Positions 7,275-15,536 of a stretch of DNA of 45,868 bases are shown here, piece by piece. The translations under genes were made by a program, and so were the position numbers. The stretch spans positions 1 to 45,868 of the forward strand of contig JAPPHC010000072.1 in the NCBI GenBank assembly GCA_028821145.1, written 5' to 3'. Every line of letters starts with the position of its first letter. Position 1 is the first letter of the stretch. Origin of the DNA: Gammaproteobacteria bacterium (lineage in GTDB: Bacteria; Pseudomonadota; Gammaproteobacteria; Steroidobacterales; Foliamicaceae). The notes under the pieces were generated by a model that did not search any database, was not told where the DNA came from, and saw only the letters and a program-made list of their open reading frames with translations.

Positions 7275-10200
7275 TCAATCTCCGGGTCCCGATTCGATCC
7301 ATTCGTAGATTACGGGCAGCAGGATCAGCGTCAGGAAGGTTGAGGTCACGAGGCCGCCCACGACGACCGTGGCGAGCGGGCGTTGCGTTTCCGCGCCGAC
7401 GCCCGAGGACAGCAACATGGGCACCAGGCCCAGTATGGCTGTGCTCGCCGTCATCAACACGGGGCGCAGGCGCATGGCGGTTCCCCTGCGGACGGCGTCG
7501 GCGACGCTCATGCCATTGTCGCGCAACTCGTTGATGAAACTGACCAGGACGATGCCGTTCAGCATCGCCACGCCGAACACGGCGATGAATCCTATCGCCG
7601 ATGGCACCGAGACATATTGACCGGTAATGAACAGTGCGATCAGGCCGCCGATGGTCGCGAACGGGACGTTCGCGATAATCAGGGTCGCGTACTTGACCGA
7701 GTTGAACGCCGTGTATAGCAGGACGAAGATGAAGAAAATCGTCAACGGGACGATGATCGACAACCGCGCCAGGGCGCGTTGCTGGTTTTCGAATGCGCCG
7801 CCCCACTCGATCCAGTAACCGGTCGGCAGGTTGATCCGGTCCTCGATCGCGGCGTTTGCGTCGCGCACGAAGCCGTCGATATCGCGGCCGCGCACATCCA
7901 TCTGGATGATGGCGTATCGTTGCAACTGTTCTCGTCGAATGAAGGAATAACCTTCGGCAACGCTCACGTCGGCCACGGCGGATAGCGGCACGATCGCACC
8001 GCTGCCGGTTCTGAGCGGGATGCGCTGAATCGACTGCACTGTCGCTTTCGACGCGTCGTCGAGCCGCGCGGTGATGTCGAAACGGCGCACGCCGTCGATC
8101 AGCGTGGACACCGGCTCGTTTCCGATACCGGTGCGCACGACCGCCAGGACGTCGTCGGCGTTCAGTCCGAACCGCGCAAGCTGGTCGCGCTTGACCCGGA
8201 TTTGAATCTGCGGTTTGCCGACGTTGGCTTCGAGCGACAGGTCGGCGACGCCGTCAACCGTGGCGATCGCGTCCTTGACCTCCTCGCTCAGCCGGTCCAG
8301 TACCGACAGATCCTCCCCGTAGATCTTCGCCGCGAGGGTTGCGCGCACGCCCGATATCAGTTCCTCGACGCGCATCTGGATCGGCTGCGTAAAGGCCACG
8401 ACCGCCGTGGGGACGACGCGTTCAAGCTCTTCGCGCATGACCTCGGCGAGTTCCCCGATGTCGCGATCGCCCGGCCACTCCTCTTCCGGCTTGAGCTGCG
8501 TGTAAATCTCCATGTAGTTCACGTCCGCCGTTTCGCCTTTTTCCGCGCGCCCGATCATCGCCACGGTGGTCTCGACTTCCGGGAACCGCGAGAGCGCATT
8601 CTCGATGTCTATCGAGACCTTGATGGATTGATCGAGCGACGCCGAAGGGATCGAGGTGACGCGCCACATGATCGAGCCCTCCTGAAGCTGCGGCATGAAT
8701 TCCTTGCCCAGCAGCGGAAACAGCGCCAGGCTTGCGGCGAGTAACGCGACCGCGCCGGCCACCACGATCTCTTTCCGGCCCAGCGACCACTCGAGCAGCG
8801 GCAGATAGCGGGCCTTGATCACGCGCACCAGCCAAGTGTCTCGCTCTTCCCTGGGTTTGAGAATCAACGCGGCCAGTATCGGAATCAGCGTGAGCGTCAG
8901 CACCAACGATCCGGCCATTGCAAAACTGATGTTGAAGGCCATCGGTTTGAACAGCTTGCCTTCGAGGCCTTCAAGCGCGAACAGCGGCAGAAACACCACA
9001 ATGATGATGAGGATCGCGAACGAAACAGGGTTGGCGACCTCGCGCGCGGCTTCCATCACCGCGGCGGTTCGATCGACGGGCCCGCCGGACTCCCTCCGCT
9101 GCGCCATGATGCGGAACGAGTTCTCGACCATCACCACGGCGCCGTCGATCATTATTCCTATGCCCACGGCGAGCCCCGCCAGCGAAATGAGATTGGCGGA
9201 CAGGCCCGCTTCGCCCATGAAGATGAACGCGATGAGCGTGGCAAACGGCAGGGCGGCAATCACCACCGCGGCCGAGCGCAACTCGCCGAGCAACAGGAAC
9301 AGCACGATCGCGATCAGGATCGACCCCTGGACCAACGCAGCGACCGCCGTGCCGACGGCCTCCTCCACCAGGTCGGTGCGCTCGTAAACCGGCCGTAGCG
9401 TGACCCCTTCCGGCAAGGACTGATCGACGATCTCGACCTTTTCCTTTACCGCCTCGACGACGTCCTTCGCATTCTCGCCCATTCGGGAGAGCGCCATGCC
9501 GAGCACGACCTCCTTGCCGTCGCGCGTGACGGCGCCGAAGCGTACGGCCCCGCCCTGCCTGATGTCGGCGAGGTCGCGCAGGTAAACGGGTATGCCGTCT
9601 TCGACCTTGACCACCATGCTGCCGATGTCGCGCTCGTCTTCGACCAGGCCCAGGCCGCGCACCAGGTACTGTTCGGCGCCGAGGTTGACGTACCCGCCGC
9701 CCACCTGCCGGTTGTTTTGCTCGATGACTTCCATGACCTCGGTGAAGGTCAGGTCGTACTTGATGAGGCTGAAGGGATCGATCACGACCTGGAACTGCCG
9801 CTCCTGGCCGCCCCAGGAAATCACGTCGTCGACGCCCGGCGCGGTGCGAAGGATCAGACGCACGCTCCAGTCGTGCAGGGTGCGCAGATCCATGTCGGTG
9901 ACCGCTGCGTTGAGCCGCTCGTCGGCGCGTTCCAGCGTGTACCAGAACACCTGGCCCAGTCCCGACGTATTCGGCCCCATCTCGGGCGTGCCGTAGCCTT
10001 CCGGGATGCGGTCGCCGACCTCCTGCAGCCGTTCCATCACGAGGCGGCGCGCGAAATAGATGTCCATGCCGTCATCGAAATAGACGGCGACGTACGAAAG
10101 GCCGAAGAGGCTGACCGAACGTATCTCCTGCACGCCGGGCAGCCCCGCCAGGCCGGACTCGATCGGAAAGGTCAGCAACTGCTCGATGTCCTCCGCGGCG

Positions 10201-10367
10201 AGTCCCGGCGACTCGGTGTAGATGTTGACCTGCGCGGGAGTGACATCGGGAAAGGCATCGATGGGCACCGTCACCACGGCCCGCCAGCCCATGAACGCGA
10301 CCACCCCGAAGACGATGAGGACGAGGAACTTGTAACGCAGCGAGGCTTCGACAAGCTTCTCTAACAT
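7275..10367 (-). CDS. CusA/CzcA-family heavy-metal efflux RND pump
   Basis: This 1030-residue protein is the inner-membrane proton-driven pump of a tripartite heavy-metal exporter. It shows the RND layout: an N-terminal helix (KFLVLIVFGVVAFMG), the conserved TVPIDAFPDVTPAQVNIYT, two large periplasmic loops and two clusters of helices. The helix-4 proton-relay segment, about residues 392-413, contains GIGIMIDGAVVMVENSF with the essential Asp. This segment differs from the copper/silver type (MVDAAIVMIEN), so a CzcA-like divalent-cation substrate such as Zn, Co or Cd is more likely. That is a judgement from motif and context. It starts 25 bp after the adaptor gene and is followed by the permease-SPFH fusion. 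Length is normal for the family. Confidence 0.95.
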   Translation of the reverse strand: MLEKLVEASLRYKFLVLIVFGVVAFMGWRAVVTVPIDAFPDVTPAQVNIYTESPGLAAEDIEQLLTFPIESGLAGLPGVQEIRSVSLFGLSYVAVYFDDGMDIYFARRLVMERLQEVGDRIPEGYGTPEMGPNTSGLGQVFWYTLERADERLNAAVTDMDLRTLHDWSVRLILRTAPGVDDVISWGGQERQFQVVIDPFSLIKYDLTFTEVMEVIEQNNRQVGGGYVNLGAEQYLVRGLGLVEDERDIGSMVVKVEDGIPVYLRDLADIRQGGAVRFGAVTRDGKEVVLGMALSRMGENAKDVVEAVKEKVEIVDQSLPEGVTLRPVYERTDLVEEAVGTAVAALVQGSILIAIVLFLLLGELRSAAVVIAALPFATLIAFIFMGEAGLSANLISLAGLAVGIGIMIDGAVVMVENSFRIMAQRRESGGPVDRTAAVMEAAREVANPVSFAILIIIVVFLPLFALEGLEGKLFKPMAFNISFAMAGSLVLTLTLIPILAALILKPREERDTWLVRVIKARYLPLLEWSLGRKEIVVAGAVALLAASLALFPLLGKEFMPQLQEGSIMWRVTSIPSASLDQSIKVSIDIENALSRFPEVETTVAMIGRAEKGETADVNYMEIYTQLKPEEEWPGDRDIGELAEVMREELERVVPTAVVAFTQPIQMRVEELISGVRATLAAKIYGEDLSVLDRLSEEVKDAIATVDGVADLSLEANVGKPQIQIRVKRDQLARFGLNADDVLAVVRTGIGNEPVSTLIDGVRRFDITARLDDASKATVQSIQRIPLRTGSGAIVPLSAVADVSVAEGYSFIRREQLQRYAIIQMDVRGRDIDGFVRDANAAIEDRINLPTGYWIEWGGAFENQQRALARLSIIVPLTIFFIFVLLYTAFNSVKYATLIIANVPFATIGGLIALFITGQYVSVPSAIGFIAVFGVAMLNGIVLVSFINELRDNGMSVADAVRRGTAMRLRPVLMTASTAILGLVPMLLSSGVGAETQRPLATVVVGGLVTSTFLTLILLPVIYEWIESGPGD

Positions 10368-10392
10368 CTGAATTCCCTGGCGCTACAGCGCG

Positions 10393-11562
10393 CTAGTGCG
10401 CATGGCCTTCGCCGATCGCAGACTTGAGCAGCAGCGACTTGAGATGAAACACGCCGCCTACGGCCACTTCGTCACCCTCGAAGAGCCCGCCGCGAACCAC
10501 CGTCCAGTCGCCCACGGTGGGTCCCGCGTCGATTTCCTCGGCATGAAACTCGGTGCCGTTTTCGAGCCTGAATACCGCTGGCGCACCGTCAATCAGGGTC
10601 ACGGCCGTGTTCGGAACGGCCAGTGCCGGCGCACTCATGCCGGTTTCAATCTCCACGTCGACGAACTGGCCGGGATGCAGCCGATCGTCGGCGTTGTTTA
10701 CTTCGATGCGAAAGCCCTGGGTGCGCGTGGACTCGTCCAGAAGGTGCTGGCGCTGAATGACAGTGCCTTCGAGCCAGACGACGCGATCGAGACTGACGCG
10801 CGCCCTGGCGCCGTCGTCGAATTCCGGCAATGCGCTCGGTACCGTTTGCGCTTCCACCCACATCACCGACTCGTCGCTGATGTTGACCAGCACACGGCCC
10901 GGCTCGATCAGTTCACCCACGATGAAGTCGTCCTGCAACACCGTGCCGGCTTGCGGCGCCGTCAGGTCGAACACGCCGGTGGCCCGGCTCGCGTCGTCGG
11001 ATTGCATCAGTGCCTCGGCTTGCGATTCGGTCATGCCGTAGGCCACTACCTTGCCGAACGCCTGTTGTCGGGCGACCTGCGCTTCGGTGTAACGCTGCGC
11101 GGACACCGTGTCCCGGCCAAGCGACCTGACGCGCTGCCACTCTCGGTCGGCGACGATGAGTGCGCCTTGCGCTTCGGCCATCTCGACGCTCGAAAGGGTC
11201 AGCAGCCGCCGGCCGGCCCCGACGTGATCGCCCAAACGGACGTGCCGGGCAACCACCTGCGCCGGAATTCGGGTCGTGACCCGCGCTGAACGGTAAGCGT
11301 TGCTGACAACCTCGCCGGGCAGGCGCAGAGATTCGCTCAGCGCGCGCCGGGCAATGGCCTCCACCACTACGCCCGCGGACGCACGCTCGTCGAGGGTCAT
11401 TCGTATGGCGCTGCCCTCATCTTCTTCGTGCTCGTCGTGGTCCGCGTCCTGGGCGTAGGCGGGGGCGAGGACCGCGAGGCACAAACACGCCGCCCAACAC
11501 TTCGATACGCCCACAAAACGATTCTCCGGGTCCGTGGTGGCGGCGGCGTAGTGATGGTTCAT
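10393..11562 (-). CDS. RND efflux periplasmic adaptor subunit (CzcB type)
   Basis: This 389-residue membrane-fusion protein links the RND pump to the outer-membrane channel. A signal segment ends at about residue 37, followed by an acidic His-bearing stretch (DADHDEHEEDEG) that is common in metal-specific adaptors. Domains follow in order: barrel-sandwich halves (ARVTTRIPAQVVARHVRLGD and DLTAPQAGTVLQDDFIVG) around an alpha-helical hairpin, a beta barrel, and a membrane-proximal domain. The protein ends in GEGHAH, a second possible metal site. Its ATG overlaps the stop of the TolC-family gene by 4 bp. A start further in, just before the signal, is also possible, since the first 20 residues (NHHYAAATTDPENRF) are polar. 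Confidence 0.93.
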   Translation of the reverse strand: MNHHYAAATTDPENRFVGVSKCWAACLCLAVLAPAYAQDADHDEHEEDEGSAIRMTLDERASAGVVVEAIARRALSESLRLPGEVVSNAYRSARVTTRIPAQVVARHVRLGDHVGAGRRLLTLSSVEMAEAQGALIVADREWQRVRSLGRDTVSAQRYTEAQVARQQAFGKVVAYGMTESQAEALMQSDDASRATGVFDLTAPQAGTVLQDDFIVGELIEPGRVLVNISDESVMWVEAQTVPSALPEFDDGARARVSLDRVVWLEGTVIQRQHLLDESTRTQGFRIEVNNADDRLHPGQFVDVEIETGMSAPALAVPNTAVTLIDGAPAVFRLENGTEFHAEEIDAGPTVGDWTVVRGGLFEGDEVAVGGVFHLKSLLLKSAIGEGHAH

Positions 11563-12818
11563 TGGACACCTCCATTACCAAACCAGGCGTCCACCTGGCC
11601 GGACGCCCCCAACCACTCGAACCAGGCGCGCCACAGGGCGTGGCGCAAATCAAGCGCGCTTTCCTGCACGTCGAGCGTGGCGGTCAACTGCACCAGGTAA
11701 TCCGTCGTGCTCAGTTCACCGGCTTCCCACAGCCTTTGCAATTGACCGGTCCGGCGTGTGAGGCTCACCTGCCCGGTCAATTCCCAATCTTTCCAGGCGC
11801 CGCGCGACAGCTCGTATCGCTCGGCGGCGCCGATCAGCCGCGCGTGGGCACGCTGCAGGACATCGTCGGCAATCTGTTGCGCCTGACTGCGCTCCGCCAG
11901 AGCCGCCCTCACTTCATGGTTGTAACGATTGCGGATAAAAAACGGGATGCTGAGACTGAGGCCGATCAGGGTCTCACCATCCTCCTCGCCCCCCGCAAGA
12001 CTTACCGTGGCGTCCGGCCGACGCTCACGTCGCCTGAGTTCAACCAGGGCATCCGCGGACTCGACCCGACGCCGGGCGGCCAGGACCTCGGGCAATCCGA
12101 GAACCAGCGATTGAGCGTGGGCATTCGACTGCACGCCTGGCGGTGACGTCGGCAGCGCCGGCCATTGAGCGGCGGGCGATTGCGGCGTCACGTTTCTCAC
12201 GGCCTGGCGCGCTTCCGCCAACGCGGAAGCGGCAGTCGCCCTGCGGATGCGCGCGTCCGTGCCCGAAAGCCGGGCGAGATCGAATTCCACCCGGCTCAGG
12301 TCGCCGGCGTCAAAGCGCCGTTCCGCCAGCGCCACAAAGTTGTCCATCAGTTGTGCGCGGGATTCGGCAAGCTTGTTGCGCTCGATGCCGGTTTGATGCA
12401 GCGCCAGGCCGTTGAGCAGTTCCACGGTGACGTCCCACCGCGTAGCGAGATACTCTGCTTCCACCACCAAGCGGTCCGACTCGGCGACCGCGTTCCGCGC
12501 GTTGCGCTTGCCGCCCCAGTCAATCGTCTGACTGATCCCGAGCGCGCGCGTGTCGGCGTCGGCGTTCTCGGCTTCGAGACTGAGTTCCGGATTGTAGAGC
12601 GGGCGTGACGCCGCGTCGCGATACGCACTGCTCGCCTCAAGGGTGGCGCGAGCGGCCTGTACGCGCGGGTTCGCGTCAACGACGTCCTGTACGAATCGAG
12701 CGAGCGCCGGATCCGCCGGCGTGAATTCCGGCAAATCAGACTGGGCCGCCCGAGCGACCCAGGGAACCAGCAACAGGACGACCAACCATGAGGCGGGCCG
12801 ACAACATCGTGTTTGCAT
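11559..12818 (-). CDS. TolC-family outer-membrane efflux channel (CzcC type)
   Basis: This 419-residue outer-membrane factor completes the tripartite pump. It has a signal peptide (about residues 1-24, ending VARA) and two OEP repeats rich in Ala, Arg and Glu heptads, as expected for the alpha-barrel. Typical phrases include NPRVQAARATLEASSAYRD and NPELSLEAENADADTRALGI. It is the first gene of the minus-strand metal operon. A G-rich ribosome-binding stretch (GGGGGGGTGAT) lies 3-13 bases before its ATG. The divergent uptake operon begins 172 bp away on the other strand. Family call is firm; metal specificity follows from the linked pump. Confidence 0.93.
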   Translation of the reverse strand: MQTRCCRPASWLVVLLLVPWVARAAQSDLPEFTPADPALARFVQDVVDANPRVQAARATLEASSAYRDAASRPLYNPELSLEAENADADTRALGISQTIDWGGKRNARNAVAESDRLVVEAEYLATRWDVTVELLNGLALHQTGIERNKLAESRAQLMDNFVALAERRFDAGDLSRVEFDLARLSGTDARIRRATAASALAEARQAVRNVTPQSPAAQWPALPTSPPGVQSNAHAQSLVLGLPEVLAARRRVESADALVELRRRERRPDATVSLAGGEEDGETLIGLSLSIPFFIRNRYNHEVRAALAERSQAQQIADDVLQRAHARLIGAAERYELSRGAWKDWELTGQVSLTRRTGQLQRLWEAGELSTTDYLVQLTATLDVQESALDLRHALWRAWFEWLGASGQVDAWFGNGGVQ

Positions 12819-12859
12819 ATATCACCCCCCCGGTACAGTTTAAGAGATCAGCACGCTTG

Positions 12860-12882
12860 CGAGTCCGGCAGAATCCGGCTCG
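12860..12882. repeat. Imperfect inverted repeat and tandem 10-mer, candidate operator
   Basis: CGAG(T)CCGG pairs with CCGGCTCG across a 6-bp centre. Equivalently, GAGTCCGGCA is followed directly by GAATCCGGCT with two differences, so the repeats are one helical turn apart. It is placed 42-64 bp upstream of the TolC-family start and about 110 bp upstream of the uptake operon, suitable for a regulator acting on both. Confidence 0.35.
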
Positions 12883-12892
12883 TTGGCTCACT

Positions 12893-12902
12893 GCCGATCG
12901 GC
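12893..12902. repeat. Perfect 10-bp palindrome in the divergent region
   Basis: GCCGATCGGC reads identically on both strands. It lies near the middle of the intergenic region, 11 bp from the first dyad. It is a possible second operator, but a 10-bp GC palindrome can occur by chance in this background. Confidence 0.3.
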
Positions 12903-12990
12903 TGCGGATTCGTGGTTGGCGCGGATGCCATTTTGTGAAGGCTGCCGCCCGCTGCGGTGTGTTACGCTTGCGGCGCCGGGGGAATGCGCC

Positions 12991-13284
12991 ATGCTTGCCA
13001 TGATGCTTGAAAATCGTTGCCGTATTCGCGGCATTGTCTGTGTTGCTGCGTTGCTGCTCTACGCGGGAGCGCTGGAGGCGGACCAGCACTGGCACGGCGA
13101 GCATTGCGCCGGCGAGGTATGCGCGGTATGCCTGTTCACCGATTTCGGCAGCGTCGCCCCAACCATTTCAGAACAGCCCGGGTCGCGCCTGTTGCGCGTG
13201 TCGGCGCCCGTCGCCTCTCGATTCCCCATTACGGCGTCCCGGCCGTTTGAGCCTCGCCTCACCCGCGCCCCGCCCATCGTCTGA
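12991..13284 (+). CDS. Small secreted His/Cys-rich protein, possible metal-binding accessory
   Basis: This 97-residue protein begins at the ATG at 12991, which has a GGGGGA ribosome site 8 bases upstream; in-frame ATGs at 13000 and 13003 are alternatives. A hydrophobic signal-type segment (GIVCVAALLLYAGALEA) is followed by HWHGEHCAGEVCAVC, three Cys spaced C-x4-C-x2-C with three nearby His. The rest is low in conserved features and ends TRAPPIV. Small proteins with a secreted His/Cys cluster just before a metal TonB receptor recall DUF2946-type proteins, but I cannot confirm membership. It is the first gene of the uptake operon, 72 bp before the receptor. It may bind or buffer zinc or copper in the periplasm (inference). 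Confidence 0.65.
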   Translation: MLAMMLENRCRIRGIVCVAALLLYAGALEADQHWHGEHCAGEVCAVCLFTDFGSVAPTISEQPGSRLLRVSAPVASRFPITASRPFEPRLTRAPPIV

Positions 13285-13301
13285 TTGCACCCCTTTAACA
13301 G

Positions 13302-13331
13302 CGTGCGCTGCACCCGCTGATGCTGCGCACG
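13302..13331 (+). repeat. Hairpin in the leader of the TonB receptor gene
   Basis: CGTGCGC-T-GCA pairs with TGC-T-GCGCACG, an 11-bp stem with one mismatch and an 8-base loop, between the small-protein stop and the receptor start. No T-run follows, so it is unlikely to be an intrinsic terminator. It may stabilise or process the operon mRNA. Confidence 0.45.
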
Positions 13332-13356
13332 GATCTGGTGGATCAGGAGATGGCCG

Positions 13357-15516
13357 ATGAGTAATTTGAGAATTGTTTTTTTGATCGGGGCGCTTGCCGG
13401 CGCGCCCGCAGGTCTTGGACAGGAGCAGGCACAGGAGGCGCAAGAGGCGCCGGACGATGCGATCGAGGAAATCGTGATCGTGGGGCATCCGCTGTCCGCC
13501 GAAGGCCTGGCAACCCCTGCCGAAGTCCTCGCGGGCCGTGAACTGGAGCGGAAAGTGGCGCACAACATCGGCGATACCGTAGGTGGCGAACCGGGCATAC
13601 ACAACAGTTCTTTCGGATTGGCCGTGGGCCGTCCCGTCATTCATGGGCTGGGCGGCGCGCGGGTGCGCGTGATGGAGGACCGCATCGACACCATGGACGT
13701 GGCGGTCACCAGCGGCGACCACGCCGTGAGCGTGGAACCCTTCATCGCCAACCGGATTCAGATCTTCAAGGGTCCCGGAACGCTGTTGTACGGCTCCGGC
13801 GCCATAGGCGGAGTAGTCGATACCCACACCGGGCGAATACCTCACGAGCTGCCCGGCGAATTGGACGGCAAGGTGAGCCTGGGGTTCGGGAACAACGGCA
13901 ACGCGCGGACCGGATCGTTCCGCCTGGACGGCGGCGCGGGGAGCATTGCCTGGCACGTCGACGCGTTCCGGCGCGATACCGATGACTACGAGATTCCGGG
14001 CTTCGCCGAGTCCGAGCTGCTGCGCGCGATGGAAGAGGAACACGAGGAAGAGGAGGAGCACCACGGGGACGAGGACGACGAAGATGAGGGAGAAGATCAC
14101 GAAGAGGAGGAAGAAGCCTTCGGGATTGTTCCCGGCAGCGGCCAGGAGATGTTTGGCGGTTCCGGCGGCTTTTCGGTGATCGGCGAGCGAGGCTTTTTCG
14201 GGATTGCGGTCAGCGTTCTGGATGGGGAGTACGGCATTCCGGGCCATGACGAGGAACTCCATCTTCACGAAGAAGAGGAAGAAGAGGAAGAAGGCGAGCA
14301 CCACGAGGAAGAGGAGGAGCATCATGAAGAAGAGGAAGGAGTCCCGCCTTATATCGACCTGAAGCAGACGCGCGTGGATGTCGAGGCCGCTTTGGCCGAT
14401 CCGCTTCCCGGTTTTACCAACGTCAACGTCAGGCTGGGCATCAACGACTACGAGCATGCGGAAGTGGAGGGGTCCGGCGAGGTAGGCACGGCCTTCGAGA
14501 ACCAGGCCTGGGAGGCGCGCGTGGAACTGACCCACGGGCCGGCCGCCGGCTGGACCGGGGCGCTTGGGTTGCAGGTGACGGACCGGTCGTTTTCGGTGGT
14601 CGGCGAAGAAGCCTTTACGCCGCCCGTGGATACCCGTTCCCTGGGCGCCTTCTGGGTTGGCGAGCGGCAGCTCGCGGATTTCAACGTGGAGGCGGGCGCC
14701 CGCCTGGAAAGCGTCGAGCATGAGCCCGAGGCCGGCGGGAGCTGGGATTTCACCACCTTTAGCGCATCGCTGGGCGCGATACTGCAGGTTGACGCCAACT
14801 GGACCGCGTCGGCGCTGATCGATTACTCCTCGCGTGCGCCGGTGGGCGAGGAATTGTTCTCGTACGGTCCTCACCTGGCCACCCTGAGCTTCGAGATCGG
14901 CGATCCCGAAATCCAGGAGGAAAAGGCGCTGAACTTCTCGGGGATCCTGCGCGGAGTGGGCGACGGCTGGTCGTTCGCCGCCACCGTTTACCGTACCGCC
15001 TTTACCGATTTCATCTATCAGGCCGCGACCGGAGAGGAAATGGAGGAGTTGAACGTACGCCGCTTCGCCCAGGCCGACGCAACCTTCACCGGCCTCGACC
15101 TGGAGGCCTCGGTAACGGTAATGGAGTGGGGCGATGCGCGGCTGGACGTGACGGGCTTCTTCGACACGGTCTCCGCCGAACTGGATGTGAGCGGCAACGA
15201 TCATCTGCCGCTTATTCCGCCCCGCCGTGCCGGAATCGGGCTCGATTTCGAGACCGGCGCGTTCAACGCCCGGCTGGATTACGTCCGCGCGTCCGCACAG
15301 GACGACGTGGCCGACTACGAACTTCCGACCGAAGGCTACAACGATCTGCGCGCCTGGTTGAGCTACGAGATCGAGCGGGACGACATGCTTGCGGAGGTTT
15401 TCCTGCGCGGCAGAAACCTGACCGGCGACGAGCAACGCAAGCACACCTCGGTCATCAAGGACCGCGCACCCGAACCCGACCGCACAATCGAGGCGGGATT
15501 GCGGATAAACTTCTAG
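13357..15516 (+). CDS. TonB-dependent outer-membrane receptor with Glu/His-rich loops, probable zinc receptor
   Basis: This 719-residue receptor has a signal peptide, a TonB-box-like segment (IEEIVIVG, residues 36-43), a plug domain (GEPGIHNSSFG, GGARVRVMEDRI, GPGTLLYGSGAIGG) and a beta barrel ending in Phe (GLRINF). Two long acidic and His-rich tracts interrupt the barrel at about residues 225-255 and 302-328, made of runs of Glu with HH pairs. They most likely form external loops that capture cations. The layout resembles ZnuD-type zinc receptors, which carry His-rich loops. It starts after a CAGGAG ribosome site. A DUF2796 protein gene follows 20 bp downstream, which supports a zinc-uptake role. 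Zinc specificity is inferred, not shown. Confidence 0.9.
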   Translation: MSNLRIVFLIGALAGAPAGLGQEQAQEAQEAPDDAIEEIVIVGHPLSAEGLATPAEVLAGRELERKVAHNIGDTVGGEPGIHNSSFGLAVGRPVIHGLGGARVRVMEDRIDTMDVAVTSGDHAVSVEPFIANRIQIFKGPGTLLYGSGAIGGVVDTHTGRIPHELPGELDGKVSLGFGNNGNARTGSFRLDGGAGSIAWHVDAFRRDTDDYEIPGFAESELLRAMEEEHEEEEEHHGDEDDEDEGEDHEEEEEAFGIVPGSGQEMFGGSGGFSVIGERGFFGIAVSVLDGEYGIPGHDEELHLHEEEEEEEEGEHHEEEEEHHEEEEGVPPYIDLKQTRVDVEAALADPLPGFTNVNVRLGINDYEHAEVEGSGEVGTAFENQAWEARVELTHGPAAGWTGALGLQVTDRSFSVVGEEAFTPPVDTRSLGAFWVGERQLADFNVEAGARLESVEHEPEAGGSWDFTTFSASLGAILQVDANWTASALIDYSSRAPVGEELFSYGPHLATLSFEIGDPEIQEEKALNFSGILRGVGDGWSFAATVYRTAFTDFIYQAATGEEMEELNVRRFAQADATFTGLDLEASVTVMEWGDARLDVTGFFDTVSAELDVSGNDHLPLIPPRRAGIGLDFETGAFNARLDYVRASAQDDVADYELPTEGYNDLRAWLSYEIERDDMLAEVFLRGRNLTGDEQRKHTSVIKDRAPEPDRTIEAGLRINF
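14030..14341 (+). repeat. Two purine-rich low-complexity blocks encoding Glu/His tracts
   Basis: Blocks at about 14030-14122 and 14260-14341 consist almost entirely of GAA, GAG, GAC and CAC/CAT codons. They keep the receptor frame and encode Glu/His-rich loops. The trinucleotide composition makes them likely to vary in length between strains. Confidence 0.6.
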
Positions 15517-15536
15517 AACGTTTCGCCAGGTTCAGA

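Larger units (their letters stand above)
12819..12990. promoter_or_regulatory. Shared divergent regulatory region between the efflux and uptake operons
   Basis: These 172 bp separate the divergent efflux and uptake gene runs and must hold both sets of promoter signals. Two dyads are visible. The first is an 8-bp stem with one bulged base (CGAG-T-CCGG, loop CAGAAT, CCGGCTCG) at 12860-12882, which also reads as two tandem 10-mers GAGTCCGGCA and GAATCCGGCT. The second is a perfect palindrome GCCGATCGGC at 12893-12902. Neither resembles the AT-rich Zur box of enteric bacteria. No convincing -35/-10 pair stands out on either strand, although TTGTGA at 12933 could serve the plus strand. The region's role follows from gene layout; the specific sites are candidates. 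Confidence 0.6.

Noticed and set aside
13168-15444. Very long open frame (over 700 codons) on the minus strand opposite the TonB receptor
   Set aside because: It is antisense to a receptor with clear plug, TonB box and barrel. Its translation has no family motif, and its length is explained by GC-rich codon structure.
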